In this document: positions 47,131 through 56,439 of the stretch, piece by piece
Layout of the letters: every line of letters begins with the position of its first letter
Position numbering within the stretch: position 1 is the first letter of the stretch
Source of the DNA: DYRB01 sp963709645
Lineage (GTDB): Bacteria; Pseudomonadota; Gammaproteobacteria; Chromatiales; Chromatiaceae
Direction of reading: 5' to 3'
Assembly: GCA_963709645.1 (NCBI GenBank)
Contig: CAVPXP010000037.1
Span: 62,001 to 126,000, forward strand
Length of the DNA: 64,000 bases
Position numbers and translations under genes: made by a program
The notes under the pieces: generated by a model
The model's database searches: none
What the model was told of the DNA's origin: nothing
Seen by the model: only the letters and a program-made list of their open reading frames with translations

Positions 47131-47610
47131 GTATTATCGAGCCGCCGCCGCGGGCAATGTCTTGACGGACCGAGGATGCGCCCGCCGGAGGCGATCCAAA
47201 AGTGTATAATTATGCACTAAAATGCTCGCACCGATCCAGGGGACAATCGTCCTGCGACGGGGTGCGATTGTGCCACCGGACAGCGAGCCTCCAGAGCGGC
47301 ATCGCTGGGGCCCTGCACGAAGGCGACGCGACTCGTGGCTGGACAGGAAAGGCCGCCCTTACCGGGACCTCCGCGCCGAAGACAACCGATCGGCAATCTG
47401 CCGCCGCCGGGAAAATCGCCGCCGTGCGCCCTGCTGACGACTGTCCGCCGGGAACCGCGGGCGCGATCTGGGGTCTTCCCGTGCAGCCTTGAAGGCCTTG
47501 GGCCAGCTCTGTCAGAATGGCGCGCCATCCCCGCAGACCCCACCTGCCTCCGGGTCGTCCAAATCTTCACATGTCTAGCGCCGCGCCCCACGCCGCGGCA
47601 GGGAGTCACT
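47131..47610. other. Spacer between iscR and the M16 peptidase genes
   Basis: About 480 bases without a supported gene. A TATAAT hexamer lies at 47203-47208, within GTGTATAATTATGCACTAAAA, an AT-rich island that could be a rightward promoter far upstream of the peptidase gene. The open frames over the rest have no recognisable protein content. Confidence 0.45.
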
Positions 47611-48984
47611 ATGAGAAGAACACTCACGGCATTGGCGCTGCTCGTGCCGCTGGCGATCCACGCCACCCCGACGGTTCAGGAACTGACGCTCGACAACGGC
47701 CTCAAGGTCGTGGTCAAGGAGGACAGGCGAGCCCCTGTCGTGACCTCTCAGGTGTGGTACCGCATCGGTTCGAGCTACGAGTACGGTGGCCTCACAGGCG
47801 TCTCCCACGTCCTTGAGCACATGATGTTCAAGGGAACAGCGAAGCACCCGCCCGGGGAGTTCTCCCGCATCGTCGCCGAAAACGGCGGGGACGAGAACGC
47901 GTTCACCGGGCGCGACTACACGGCCTACTATCAGAACTTGGCCAAGGACCGCTTGGAGGTGGCCTTCGAACTGGAGGCGGACCGGATGCGCAACCTCTCG
48001 CTGTTTCCGGCGGAGTTCGAAAAGGAGTTGGCGGTGGTCCAGGAAGAGCGGCGCCTGCGGACCGACGACGACCCCGAGTCCCTAACATTCGAGCGGTTTA
48101 ACGCCGTGGCCTACGCCGCCTCGCCCTACCGCAATCCGGTGATCGGCTGGGAGGGGGACCTCGCTGAACTTAGGGTGGAGGATTTGCGCGACTGGTATCG
48201 CCAGTGGTACGCCCCCAACAATGCCACTCTGGTTGTCGTAGGTGATGTGGATGCCCTGGCGGTCTTCGACTTGGCCCGCAAGCACTTCGGCCCGCTCAAG
48301 GCGGAGCAGGTCGCCGCCGCGAAACATCGCCCCGAGCCGCCGCAGCTGGGTGAACAGCGGATCCGGGTCAAGGCCCCGGCCAAGGAGCCCTACTTGATCA
48401 TGGGCTACAAGACCACGGCCCTGGGGCAACCCGGGACGGAAGACTGGGAGCCCTATGCCCTGGAGATGCTGGCCTCGGTCCTCGACGGAGGGAGCAGCAC
48501 GCGGCTTACCCGCGAGCTGGTGCGCGGGGCCCAAGTGGCCGCTGACGCGGACGCGAGCTACAACGCATTCACCCGCTTGCCGGGGATGCTCGTGATGGAC
48601 GGGACCCCGGCCAAGGGACACGACATCAGGGATCTGGAGCAGGCGCTACAGGCCCAGATCCAGCGGCTGAAGGACGAACTCGTGAGCGAGGCGGAGCTCG
48701 AACGCATCCGCACCCAGCTCATTGCCAACAAGGTCTATGAGCTGGACTCCGTCTACGGCCAGGCGATGCAGATCGGCACCCTGGAGTCCACCGGCCTGGG
48801 CTGGCCGCTGATCGAGGAGTACGTCGAGCGGCTGAGCGCCATCACCCCGGCGCAGGTCCAGGCCGTAGCGGGGAAGTACCTGGCCTCGGACAACCTGACG
48901 GTGGCGGTACTGGACCCGCAGCCCCTGGCTGGAGATACCCCCGCCCACACCCCCAAGGCAGGAGCCGACCCCCATGTCCGTTAG
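47611..48984 (+). CDS. M16-family zinc peptidase, catalytic partner
   Basis: A 457-residue protein with a signal peptide (about residues 1-18, MRRTLTALALLVPLAIHA). The inverted zinc motif HVLEH (residues 66-70) and the downstream Glu in the EFEKELAVVQEERR region form the active site. Two homologous domains follow, as in bacterial pitrilysin-like peptidases of about 50 kDa. AGGGAG precedes the ATG. Its stop overlaps the start of the second M16 gene by 11 bases. Family knowledge: these enzymes work as active/inactive heterodimers in the periplasm and degrade peptides. The substrate is unknown. Confidence 0.92.
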   Translation: MRRTLTALALLVPLAIHATPTVQELTLDNGLKVVVKEDRRAPVVTSQVWYRIGSSYEYGGLTGVSHVLEHMMFKGTAKHPPGEFSRIVAENGGDENAFTGRDYTAYYQNLAKDRLEVAFELEADRMRNLSLFPAEFEKELAVVQEERRLRTDDDPESLTFERFNAVAYAASPYRNPVIGWEGDLAELRVEDLRDWYRQWYAPNNATLVVVGDVDALAVFDLARKHFGPLKAEQVAAAKHRPEPPQLGEQRIRVKAPAKEPYLIMGYKTTALGQPGTEDWEPYALEMLASVLDGGSSTRLTRELVRGAQVAADADASYNAFTRLPGMLVMDGTPAKGHDIRDLEQALQAQIQRLKDELVSEAELERIRTQLIANKVYELDSVYGQAMQIGTLESTGLGWPLIEEYVERLSAITPAQVQAVAGKYLASDNLTVAVLDPQPLAGDTPAHTPKAGADPHVR

Positions 48985-50317
48985 CCTGCGCCGCTTCCTC
49001 TCTCTCGCCGCCATCATCCTAGGGCTCTCCCTGGCGGGCCCGGCCGCCGCCCTGCCCGAGATCCAGGCGTGGGAGACCCCCAACGGGGCCAGAGTCCTGT
49101 TCGTGGACGCCCCGGACCTGCCGATGCTCGACCTGCGCATGGTCTTCGACGCCGGCAGCGCCCGCGACGCCGGGCACCCCGGCCTCGCTTCCATGACCGC
49201 GAGCATGCTGACTCAGGGCGCAGGCGAGTGGGACGCCGACGCCGTCGCCGAGCGCATGGAGGCCGTGGGGGCGTCGCTGTCGGCCTCGGCCCTGCGCGAC
49301 ATGGCCGTCGTCTCCATCCGCAGCCTGACCCGGGAGCCAGCCCTGGAGACCGCTCTGGCGACCCTGACCAAGGTCCTCGCAGAGCCGCGCTTCGCCGGGC
49401 CCGACCTGGAGCGCCTGCGCCAGAATACCCTCACGGCCCTGCGCCAGGAGGAGCAGGATCCGGGGACCGTCGCCCAGAAGGCCCTCTACCGGGCGATCTA
49501 CGGCGACCACCCTTACGCTGGGTCACCCAACGGGACCCCGCAGGGGGTGAGCGGCCTGACCCCGGAGGACCTGGCCACCTTTCACCGCCAGTACTTTGTG
49601 GCCCGCAACGCCGTGATTGCCATAGTCGGTGCCATCACTCGGTCGCAGGCAGAGGCCATCGCCAACCGGGTCACCGCGGGACTGCCGGGCGGGGAGCGGC
49701 CCCCGGCGCCGCCGAAGGTGCCGGAGCTCGCCGCCGCCAAGGCCGAGCGCATCGACTTCACCTCCAGCCAGACCCATGTCCTGATCGGGCAGCCCGGGAT
49801 GCGCCGCGGCGACCCGGACTACTTCCCGCTCTATGTGGGCAACCACATCCTTGGGGGCAGCGGCCTGGTCTCGCTGCTGATGGAGGAGGTGCGCGAGAAG
49901 CGCGGGCTCTCCTATAGCGTCTACAGCTACTTCCTGCCCATGCGGGCCGACGGGCCCTTCCTGATGGGGCTCCAGACGAAAAACGACCAGGTCGACCAGG
50001 CCCGCGAGGTGCTGTTGACGACCCTGCGCGGCTTTATCGAGGCGGGACCGAGCGAAGAACAGCTGGCGGCAGCCAAGAAGAACATCACCGGTGGATTCCC
50101 GTTGCGCATCGCGGGAAATGCCAAGGTCGTGGAGTACCTGGCCATGATCGCATTCTACGGCCTGCCGTTGGACTACCTGGACCGCTTCACCGGAGAGGTG
50201 GAGGCGGTCACCGCCGAGCAGATCCGCGAGGCCTTCGCCCGCCGCATCCACCCAGACCGCTTGGCGGTGGTTAACGTGGGCCCCCAGCCCGGGACGGTGG
50301 CAAAGCAGGGTGACTAG
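48974..50317 (+). CDS. M16-family peptidase-like protein, non-catalytic partner
   Basis: A 447-residue protein with a signal peptide (about residues 1-26). The M16 fold is recognisable, but where the first gene has HxxEH this one has LASMTASM, so zinc cannot bind. It keeps the C-terminal Arg/Tyr pair REKRGLSYSVYSYF, which in M16 heterodimers contacts the substrate. It overlaps both neighbours (11 bases with the upstream peptidase, 8 with rsmD), so the three are co-translated. Role: completes the active site of the partner, by analogy with the SPH2681/SPH2682-type pairs and mitochondrial processing peptidase. Confidence 0.9.
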   Translation: MSVSLRRFLSLAAIILGLSLAGPAAALPEIQAWETPNGARVLFVDAPDLPMLDLRMVFDAGSARDAGHPGLASMTASMLTQGAGEWDADAVAERMEAVGASLSASALRDMAVVSIRSLTREPALETALATLTKVLAEPRFAGPDLERLRQNTLTALRQEEQDPGTVAQKALYRAIYGDHPYAGSPNGTPQGVSGLTPEDLATFHRQYFVARNAVIAIVGAITRSQAEAIANRVTAGLPGGERPPAPPKVPELAAAKAERIDFTSSQTHVLIGQPGMRRGDPDYFPLYVGNHILGGSGLVSLLMEEVREKRGLSYSVYSYFLPMRADGPFLMGLQTKNDQVDQAREVLLTTLRGFIEAGPSEEQLAAAKKNITGGFPLRIAGNAKVVEYLAMIAFYGLPLDYLDRFTGEVEAVTAEQIREAFARRIHPDRLAVVNVGPQPGTVAKQGD

Positions 50318-50975
50318 GTCGCCACGCCCTTCGGCGCGCGCAGACGCCAAGCCGGAACCGGGCCGCCTGCGTATCGTCGGCGGGCTGTACCGCGGCCGCA
50401 AACTCCCGGTTCCGAACCAGGAGGGGCTGCGCCCCACCCCCGACCGGATACGCGAGACCCTGTTCAACTGGCTGGCCCCCATCATGCCGGGGGCCCGCTG
50501 CCTGGACTGCTTTGCCGGGAGCGGGGCCCTAGGTCTGGAAGCGGCATCCCGCGGGGCCGCGGAGGTGGTGATGGTGGAGCGGGCCGACCCCGTGGTGCTC
50601 CAACTCCGCGCCAATATCCAGACCCTGGGGGCGAACCAAGTCCGAGTGGTCCAGGGCGACGCCCTGCGCTGGCTGGAGGGGCCTGGGCGACCCTTCGATA
50701 TCGTTTTCCTCGACCCCCCCTTTACCGACGCGCTGCTGGCACCGACCTGCACCCTGCTGGCGTCCAAGGGCTGGGTAGGCGAGGGCTCCAGGGTTTACCT
50801 GGAGGCGCAGGCCAAACCCGGCCTCCCGCCCCTACCCCGGGGCTGGCGCCTCGTGCGCGATCGGCGGGCCGGCCAAGTGGCCTTCGGCCTGGCGCTGGTC
50901 GAGGAGTCCGTGGCAAGGACCGTCTCGGCCGCCTTCGCTGGGCCCCAGCTCCCCAATCCGCGCACCGAGGACTGA
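50310..50975 (+). CDS. rsmD: 16S rRNA (guanine966-N2)-methyltransferase RsmD
   Basis: A 221-residue cytosolic enzyme starting at a GTG. Motifs: RIVGGLYRGRKLPVP, RPTPDRIRETLFNWL, the SAM site LDCFAGSGALGLEAASRG and the catalytic LDPPF. Reaction: methylates N2 of G966 in 16S rRNA on the assembled 30S subunit. The coaD gene follows, an order common in proteobacteria. It overlaps the M16 gene by 8 bases. The N-terminal 18 residues are a variable basic tail. Confidence 0.95.
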   Translation: MTRSPRPSARADAKPEPGRLRIVGGLYRGRKLPVPNQEGLRPTPDRIRETLFNWLAPIMPGARCLDCFAGSGALGLEAASRGAAEVVMVERADPVVLQLRANIQTLGANQVRVVQGDALRWLEGPGRPFDIVFLDPPFTDALLAPTCTLLASKGWVGEGSRVYLEAQAKPGLPPLPRGWRLVRDRRAGQVAFGLALVEESVARTVSAAFAGPQLPNPRTED

Positions 50976-51031
50976 TCGGTCTGGTATCCTTCGCGCCAAC
51001 CGGGGAACCCCCGGAGTCAAGGGAGATACCC

Positions 51032-51508
51032 GTGCGAAGTGTGGTCTATCCGGGAACCTTCGACCCCGTCACCAACGGGCATACCGACCTCATCTGCCGT
51101 GCGTCGCGCCTGTTCGACCGGGTAGTGGTGGCGGTGGCCGCCGACACCAGCAAGGCCCCGGTATTCCCACTCGACCTGCGAGTGGACCTCATCCGCAAGG
51201 TGGTCGCCCACCTGAGGCACGTGGAGGTCGTGGCCTTCTCCGGGCTCCTGGTGGAATTCGCCCGCGGCCTGGGCGTTCCGGTCATCATGCGGGGGCTGCG
51301 CGCTGTCTCCGATTTCGAGTTCGAGTTCCAACTCGCAGGCATGAACCGGCGCATGGCGCCGGACATCGAAACCCTGTTTCTCACGCCCGCCGAGAAGTAC
51401 GCCTACATTTCGTCCTCCCTGGTGCGCGAGATCGCGCGGCTCAAGGGCGACGTCTCAGCCTTCGTCTCGCCGGACGTTCATGCTGCATTGCGTGAGCGGT
51501 TTGGATAA
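51032..51508 (+). CDS. coaD: Phosphopantetheine adenylyltransferase
   Basis: A 158-residue nucleotidyltransferase. The motif VVYPGTFDPVTNGHTDL contains the (T/H)xGH nucleotide-binding signature, and YISSSLVREIARLKGDV the second ATP site. Reaction: adenylates 4'-phosphopantetheine to dephospho-CoA, the penultimate step of CoA synthesis. A GTG start with a GGGAG box upstream. It sits between rsmD and the ferredoxin gene, as in many gammaproteobacteria. Confidence 0.97.
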   Translation: MRSVVYPGTFDPVTNGHTDLICRASRLFDRVVVAVAADTSKAPVFPLDLRVDLIRKVVAHLRHVEVVAFSGLLVEFARGLGVPVIMRGLRAVSDFEFEFQLAGMNRRMAPDIETLFLTPAEKYAYISSSLVREIARLKGDVSAFVSPDVHAALRERFG

Positions 51509-51567
51509 GATTCTGTCTTCCGCATGTCTAACCCCCATCCGACCCCTCCCGACCAAGGAGTAGCACC

Positions 51568-51822
51568 ATGGCACTGATCATCACCGACGAATGCATCAAC
51601 TGCGACGTTTGCGAGCCCGAATGCCCCAACGGCGCCATCACCCAAGGCGATGAGATCTACGAGATCGACCCTGACCTCTGTACCGAATGCGTCGGCCATT
51701 ACGAGACCTCCCAGTGCGTGGAGGTCTGCCCCGTCGACTGCATTATCAAGGATGCGGCACACGAGGAGACCGAGGAAGAGCTCAAGGCCAAGTACGATCG
51801 GATCACCGGCGAGCAGGCCTGA
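51568..51822 (+). CDS. fdx: 2[4Fe-4S] ferredoxin of the Allochromatium/YfhL type
   Basis: An 84-residue ferredoxin with two CxxCxxC...C sets: CINCDVCEPECP and CTECVGHYETSQCVEVCP. The second has an extra loop between cysteines two and three (C-x8-C), and there is a helical acidic tail (HEETEEELKAKYDRITG). These features define the A. vinosum ferredoxin group, known for very negative and split redox potentials. AAGGAG precedes the ATG. It is downstream of coaD, the usual place for yfhL. The exact redox partner is not clear from the neighbourhood. Confidence 0.97.
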   Translation: MALIITDECINCDVCEPECPNGAITQGDEIYEIDPDLCTECVGHYETSQCVEVCPVDCIIKDAAHEETEEELKAKYDRITGEQA

Positions 51823-51844
51823 TCGGCCCGCGACGGCACCGCAA

Positions 51845-51870
51845 CTCGGACCCGCCCTCCGGGGTCCGAG
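51845..51870 (+). terminator. Hairpin after the ferredoxin gene
   Basis: A perfect 9-base-pair stem CTCGGACCC/GGGTCCGAG with an 8-base loop begins 22 bases after the ferredoxin stop. It is not followed by a T run, so termination efficiency is uncertain. Confidence 0.5.
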
Positions 51871-51970
51871 CCCAATCAGGGTCTGAGCTCCGCACCAGAG
51901 TCGGCACCGACCCGCACCGCCCGTCCCCGCAGCCCGTCCTCAACTTAGCGCGACGGCTCTACGAGGTCTA

Positions 51971-53698
51971 ATGACCCCTGATCACGCCCTAGACCGCCGC
52001 CCAGCGGCGTCTGCCCTCGCCCGGCTGACCGCCGCGGCGCTGCTGCTGCTCGCGGCCTGGGTCCAGGCTGAGCCCCAGCCGGACACTGCACCGGACAAGG
52101 GCGCGACGCCCCCCGCCGCAGCCATCGCCTCCGCTCACCCCCTGGCCACCGCCGCCGGCTTCGAGGTCCTCGACGCCGGAGGAAATGCCTTCGACGCCGC
52201 GATCGCCGTCGGCGCCGCCCTGGCGGTGGTGGAGCCCTACGGATCGGGGCTCGGCGGCGGCGGCTTCTGGCTCCTGCACCGGGCCGCCGACGGGTTCCAG
52301 GTCATGCTCGACGGGCGCGAGCGGGCCCCCCTGGCCGCCCATCGCGACCTGTACCTGGACGCCCAGGGGCGGTTCATCCCGGACCTATCCCTCGACGGGG
52401 CCTTGGCGGCCGGCATCCCAGGGGCCCCGGCGGCCCTGGCGCACCTGGCCCGGCACTATGGCCGGCTGCCACTGGCCCACAGCCTGGCCCCGGCGATCCG
52501 CCTGGCCCGGGAAGGCTTCCCGGTGGATCCTCATTACCACCGCTTGGCCCAGCAACGGGCACCGGTGCTGCGTCGCTCGCCGGCTGCTGCGGCCCAGTTC
52601 CTGGTTGCAGGCGAGGCCCCGCCGGAGGGGCACATCATTCGCCAGCCAGACCTCGCCAGCACCCTGGACGCACTGGCACGGGCCGGACATGCGGGCTTCT
52701 ACGCGGGGCCTGTGGCCGAGGCCCTGGTGGCCGGGGTAGGCGCCGCCGGGGGCATCTGGACGCGCGAGGACCTCGACCAGTATCGGGTGGTGGAGCGCGC
52801 CCCCGTGGTCGTGGACTACCGGGGCTGGCGGCTGGTCAGCGCTGCTCCGCCGTCGTCGGGAGGCGTGCTCCTGGCGGAGATGCTCCACATGCTCGACGGC
52901 TTCGACCTGGACGCCCTGGACCCAGTCGCACGCACCCACCTGCTGGTGGAGGTCATGCGCCGCGCCTACCGCGACCGCGCCGCCTACCTGGGAGACCCCG
53001 ACTTGGTGGATATTCCGGTCGCACGCCTCACCCACCCGCTCTACGCCGCCGGCCTGGCGCGCGACATCGACCCCGACCGGTCCACCCCCAGCGCGGGGTG
53101 CGACCCAACCCCCGAGGGAACCAACACCACCCACCTCTCAATACTCGATCGCGAGGGGAACCGGGTCGCGGCCACCCTGAGCATCAACACCCCCTTTGGC
53201 TCGGGTCTGGTCCCACCGGGGACCGGTGTCCTGCTCAACAACGAGATGGACGACTTCTCCGCCTATCCCGGTGCCCCCAATGTCTACGGGCTGGTCGGCG
53301 GCGCGGCCAACGCCATCGCGCCGGGCAAACGCATGCTCTCGAGCATGAGCCCGACCTTTCTCGAATCCGATGCCGCGATAGCCGTCCTCGGTACGCCCGG
53401 GGGCAGCCGAATTATCACCATGGTCCTGCAGGGCATCCTGGCAACGGTAGCCGGTGAGGGCCCAGTGGACTGGGTTGCAAAGCCACGGATACACCACCAA
53501 TTCCTGCCCGACCGAATCCAGTACGAGCCAGCCGCCCTGACGGCGGACCAGGTTGCAGGCCTGGAGGCGAAGGGCCATCGCCTGGAGCCCGTGACCGGAG
53601 GCTTCGGCAACATGCAGGTGGTCCTTTGGGACCGCGCCGGGCATCGGGTGCTGGTTGGCAGCGATCCCCGGGGCCTCGGCAGGGCCGAGGTCCGTTGA
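51971..53698 (+). CDS. ggt: Gamma-glutamyltransferase precursor
   Basis: A 575-residue periplasmic N-terminal nucleophile hydrolase. A signal peptide covers about residues 1-33. The large subunit begins with AIASAHPLATAAGFEVLDAGGNA-type sequence. The self-cleavage point is GTN/TTHLSI: Thr386 becomes the nucleophile of the small subunit. MLSSMSPTF and GTPGGSRIITMVLQGIL complete the active site. Reaction: hydrolyses glutathione or transfers its glutamyl group to peptides. Length and motifs are complete. It follows the ferredoxin after 148 bases and the hairpin at 51845-51870. Confidence 0.95.
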   Translation: MTPDHALDRRPAASALARLTAAALLLLAAWVQAEPQPDTAPDKGATPPAAAIASAHPLATAAGFEVLDAGGNAFDAAIAVGAALAVVEPYGSGLGGGGFWLLHRAADGFQVMLDGRERAPLAAHRDLYLDAQGRFIPDLSLDGALAAGIPGAPAALAHLARHYGRLPLAHSLAPAIRLAREGFPVDPHYHRLAQQRAPVLRRSPAAAAQFLVAGEAPPEGHIIRQPDLASTLDALARAGHAGFYAGPVAEALVAGVGAAGGIWTREDLDQYRVVERAPVVVDYRGWRLVSAAPPSSGGVLLAEMLHMLDGFDLDALDPVARTHLLVEVMRRAYRDRAAYLGDPDLVDIPVARLTHPLYAAGLARDIDPDRSTPSAGCDPTPEGTNTTHLSILDREGNRVAATLSINTPFGSGLVPPGTGVLLNNEMDDFSAYPGAPNVYGLVGGAANAIAPGKRMLSSMSPTFLESDAAIAVLGTPGGSRIITMVLQGILATVAGEGPVDWVAKPRIHHQFLPDRIQYEPAALTADQVAGLEAKGHRLEPVTGGFGNMQVVLWDRAGHRVLVGSDPRGLGRAEVR

Positions 53699-53815
53699 CC
53701 GCAGACGGGCTGGGACTGTTGCCCCTCCGCCCGACAGAGGCTTGGGTCCACTGAGCAACCGCTCAAGCCAACGAAATTCAGACAGCCCGCTTAGGCCATT
53801 TTCGAGGAAGTAACG

Positions 53816-54676
53816 ATGAAGACCCTCCTGACCTTCGTTCTCGCCCTGATCACCGTCTCAGTCCTAACGATCCCCGACGCTGAGGCCCGCCGCATGGGCG
53901 GCGGGGCCAACCTGGGGCGGCAAACCGTGATGCCTCGGCAGGCCCCGGCCCCCGCCGCATCACCTGCCCAGTCTGGCCAGCGAGCGGCCCAGCCCGCCGC
54001 TGCCGGCGGTGCCAGCCGCTGGCTCGGGCCGCTGGCCGGACTCGCCGCCGGCGGGCTTCTGGCGGCCCTGTTCTTCGGTGGGGCCTTCGACGGGCTGGCC
54101 CCGATGGACTTCCTGGTCATCGCCGCCCTCGTAGTCGGCGCTTTCTTGCTGATGCGGGCCATGCGGAGGCGTGCGCCGACACCGAGCCCAGTCACCTCGG
54201 CCGGGCGCATGGCCCCCAGCTACGGGCCCATGGGCGGCTTTACCCCAGATGCGGTAGACACCGCCCCAGTGGGTAAGGGCGCGGCACCAGTCGAGGAGCC
54301 AAGCTGGTTCGACGGCCCCGCCTTCGCCGAGGGTGCCAAGACCCACTTCATCCGTCTCCAGGCCGCTTGGGACCAAGCCGACTGGCGGGACATTCGCACC
54401 TACACCACCCCACAGCTCTTCGCGGAGCTCCAGCGGGACCACGACCGCTCCACCAAACCGGGCCAGTACACGGAGGTGGTTACGCTCAATGCCGAGATTC
54501 TCCAGGTCCAGCGCGACGACGACCTGATCCTGGCCAGCGTGCGCTTCTCCGGGCTGATCCGTGAGGAGACCGACGGTCCCGCCCAGCCCTTCGACGAGGT
54601 CTGGCACGTGCAGCACCCCTGGGCGACGCGGGACGGTGACTGGCTGATATCCGGGATCCAGCAGATCGCGGGCTGA
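53816..54676 (+). CDS. Tim44-like domain membrane protein
   Basis: A 286-residue protein. A signal peptide or first helix (about residues 1-22) ends at AEARRMGGG; a Gly/Pro/Ala-rich low-complexity stretch follows, then two hydrophobic helices (about residues 63-120), and the C-terminal Tim44-like domain (about residues 165-286) beginning FAEGAKTHFIRLQAAWDQAD. Family knowledge: the Tim44/calcium-binding MecA-like fold of these bacterial proteins (for example TtlA) is thought to assist membrane protein handling, but the role is unproven. It stands alone. Confidence 0.85.
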   Translation: MKTLLTFVLALITVSVLTIPDAEARRMGGGANLGRQTVMPRQAPAPAASPAQSGQRAAQPAAAGGASRWLGPLAGLAAGGLLAALFFGGAFDGLAPMDFLVIAALVVGAFLLMRAMRRRAPTPSPVTSAGRMAPSYGPMGGFTPDAVDTAPVGKGAAPVEEPSWFDGPAFAEGAKTHFIRLQAAWDQADWRDIRTYTTPQLFAELQRDHDRSTKPGQYTEVVTLNAEILQVQRDDDLILASVRFSGLIREETDGPAQPFDEVWHVQHPWATRDGDWLISGIQQIAG

Positions 54677-54967
54677 CCCCGGTCCGGGGAGCTCGCCGCC
54701 CGGCCGCGCTTTCCGGCGGCCCGTTACCTCCTGCCTTGCCGCCCACCCTGGCCGGTCCTGCGGTTGCAGGAAACGCAGCGTGGAAATCCAGGACGGCCGG
54801 ATCGCCCGCCGCAGCGAGGGCGCAGACGGCGGCGAGCCCAGCCGATGCTCGCGCACCCCATCGATCCCTGAGGCGTGGGGGCGGTGATCCGGACGCATCT
54901 CATCGCCGCGGCCGTACCTGGGCCCCTTTCGCGTCCGGGATCGCGGCCCGTCGTGTATGCTCGGTCC

Positions 54968-55567
54968 ATGGACATCGTCTCCGCTGCGATCCTGCTCGCC
55001 ATCATCATGGATCCGCTGGGAAACATCCCACTGTTCCATTCCCTGCTCAGCCGCTACCCGCAGGCACGACGCCTGCGCATCATTGCCCGGGAATTGGTCT
55101 TCGCCTATCTGGTGCTTCTGCTGTTTCTGGTCGCAGGCCAGACCATCCTGGACCACCTAGGGCTGGAGCAACCGGCGCTGGGCGTCGCCGGCGGGGTCGT
55201 CTTGTTTATCATCGCCGTGCGAATGGTTTTTCCCGAGACTGATGGCGTGCGTCGAGGGGAGATCGAGGACGAGCCCTTCATCGTACCCTTGGCAGTGCCG
55301 ATGCTCGCCGGTCCGTCCGCCATGTCAGCCGTGCTGCTCTTGGTGAGCCGGGACCCGGCTCGTTTCTGGACCTGGTTCGGTGCCCTTAGCCTGGCCTGGT
55401 GCTTCAGTGCCGCGATCCTGCTGGCCTCCGGCGCCCTGTTTGAGATGCTCGGACCGCGGGCCCTGCGCGCCCTGGTGCGCCTAACCGGCATGTTGCTGAT
55501 CATGATCTCGGTGCAGATGCTCATGGACGGTATGACCGCCTATATCGCCGCGCTGCCAAGCCATTGA
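54968..55567 (+). CDS. MarC-family inner-membrane protein, YhgN type
   Basis: A 199-residue protein with six predicted transmembrane helices. The start MDIVSAAILLAIIMDPLGNIP and the internal repeat of VPLAVPMLAGPSAMSAVLLL match YhgN, the MarC paralogue of E. coli (197 residues). Family knowledge: despite the name, MarC proteins are not proven drug exporters and their substrate is unknown. The open frame extends 31 codons upstream, but the helix start fixes the ATG at 54968. Confidence 0.9.
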   Translation: MDIVSAAILLAIIMDPLGNIPLFHSLLSRYPQARRLRIIARELVFAYLVLLLFLVAGQTILDHLGLEQPALGVAGGVVLFIIAVRMVFPETDGVRRGEIEDEPFIVPLAVPMLAGPSAMSAVLLLVSRDPARFWTWFGALSLAWCFSAAILLASGALFEMLGPRALRALVRLTGMLLIMISVQMLMDGMTAYIAALPSH

Positions 55568-55620
55568 GTACAACGCCGTCGGAGACTGCGCACCGACGAG
55601 CCCCGGCCCTTGCACGCGAA

Positions 55621-55640
55621 GGCCGGCGCTGCGGCCGGCC
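55621..55640. terminator. GC-rich hairpin between the convergent MarC and Hsp20 genes
   Basis: A perfect 7-base-pair stem GGCCGGC/GCCGGCC with a 6-base loop lies 53 bases after the MarC stop and 71 bases after the Hsp20 stop on the other strand. It could serve both directions. No T tract follows on the plus strand. Confidence 0.45.
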
Positions 55641-55711
55641 TGCTATGCGCCTTTCAGCGCCACCCCGCCTAGGGGCTAGAACTCACTTAGTGTGAGTCGT
55701 GATGGGTGGCC

Positions 55712-56197
55712 TCATGCCACCTCGATGCGACGGCGCTCCGTCTTGTGAGTCTTGGGCAGGTGGACCTCGAGAATGCCGTCCTTGAACTCCGCCGCGGCCT
55801 TGTCCAGCGCCACCTCCTCCGGCAGGCGGAGGGTGCGGCTAAACATGCCGTGGGCGATCTCGGAGCGGAAGTACTCGCCCTTTTCCTCCTTCTGCTCGCG
55901 GCGACGCTCGCCGTGAATGGTGAGCATCTGTCCGCTCAGCTCCACGCGCAGATCCTTTTTGTTAACGCCCGGGACCTCGGCCCGAACCAGGATCTCCTCC
56001 TCCCGGTCGAGCACATCGACCCGCGGGTTGCCCATCCCAAAGGTCTCCTCGGCCCGCGCCCACTCCGGCCACGCCTCGCGGAACGGCCTCAGCCAGCCAC
56101 GGTGGAAAAGACCATCGAACACCCGGTCCATCTCGTCGAGCAAGGTCATCTCGCGACGAGGAACCGCCTCGATCATCTCGTTGCGTTTGGTTGTCAT
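55712..56197 (-). CDS. Hsp20/alpha-crystallin small heat-shock protein
   Basis: A 161-residue cytosolic chaperone. The alpha-crystallin domain (about residues 58-150) runs from NPRVDVLDREEEILVRAEVP through MFSRTLRLPEEVALDKAAAE to the C-terminal anchor RRRIEVA with its IxV motif, which joins subunits. The N-terminal arm is rich in Trp and Arg. Role: holds unfolded proteins for DnaK and ClpB. A strong AAGGAGGG ribosome-binding site precedes the ATG. The promoter at 56232-56259 looks like sigma-70, not sigma-32, and no ROSE-type hairpin was recognised. Confidence 0.94.
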   Translation of the reverse strand: MTTKRNEMIEAVPRREMTLLDEMDRVFDGLFHRGWLRPFREAWPEWARAEETFGMGNPRVDVLDREEEILVRAEVPGVNKKDLRVELSGQMLTIHGERRREQKEEKGEYFRSEIAHGMFSRTLRLPEEVALDKAAAEFKDGILEVHLPKTHKTERRRIEVA

Positions 56198-56231
56198 GAT
56201 TACCCTCCTTCGTGTCAGCCTCCTACCTTAA

Positions 56232-56259
56232 ATTTTAGTCCCTCCTGACCCGGATTCAA
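56232..56259 (-). promoter_or_regulatory. Candidate promoter of the Hsp20 gene
   Basis: On the minus strand: TTGAAT (4 of 6 to TTGACA), a 16-base spacer, then TAAAAT (5 of 6 to TATAAT), 35 bases before the start codon. The TTGAA core would also suit a sigma-32 -35 box, but no CCCCAT-like -10 accompanies it. Confidence 0.5.
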
Positions 56260-56416
56260 TCTTACCGCCTGGCCCAGGGACGCGTAGGGCAGGAGGGCTG
56301 CACCAGCATCGGCAAGATCCGAAATTTCGAGGGGAAGCACGTCCAGGCGGCCCTGCGGCCCTAGATCCCGGGCGGTCGATAGGTCGAACCGCGAAGCGGA
56401 CCCCCAACAGCCGTTG

Positions 56417-56433
56417 CCGCCGCGCAGCGGCGG
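56417..56433 (-). terminator. Hairpin just after lysS
   Basis: On the minus strand CCGCCG-ctgcg-CGGCGG, a perfect 6-base-pair stem with a 5-base loop, begins six bases after the lysS stop. No T run follows. It may end the prfB-lysS transcript. Confidence 0.4.
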
Positions 56434-56439
56434 GGAGGG

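Noticed and set aside
47203..47225. ArgR- or NtrC-like palindrome (TGTATAATTATGCA, TGCACTAAAAT)
   Set aside because: Only half sites fit, and no arginine or nitrogen gene is adjacent; it is more likely a promoter-like AT tract.
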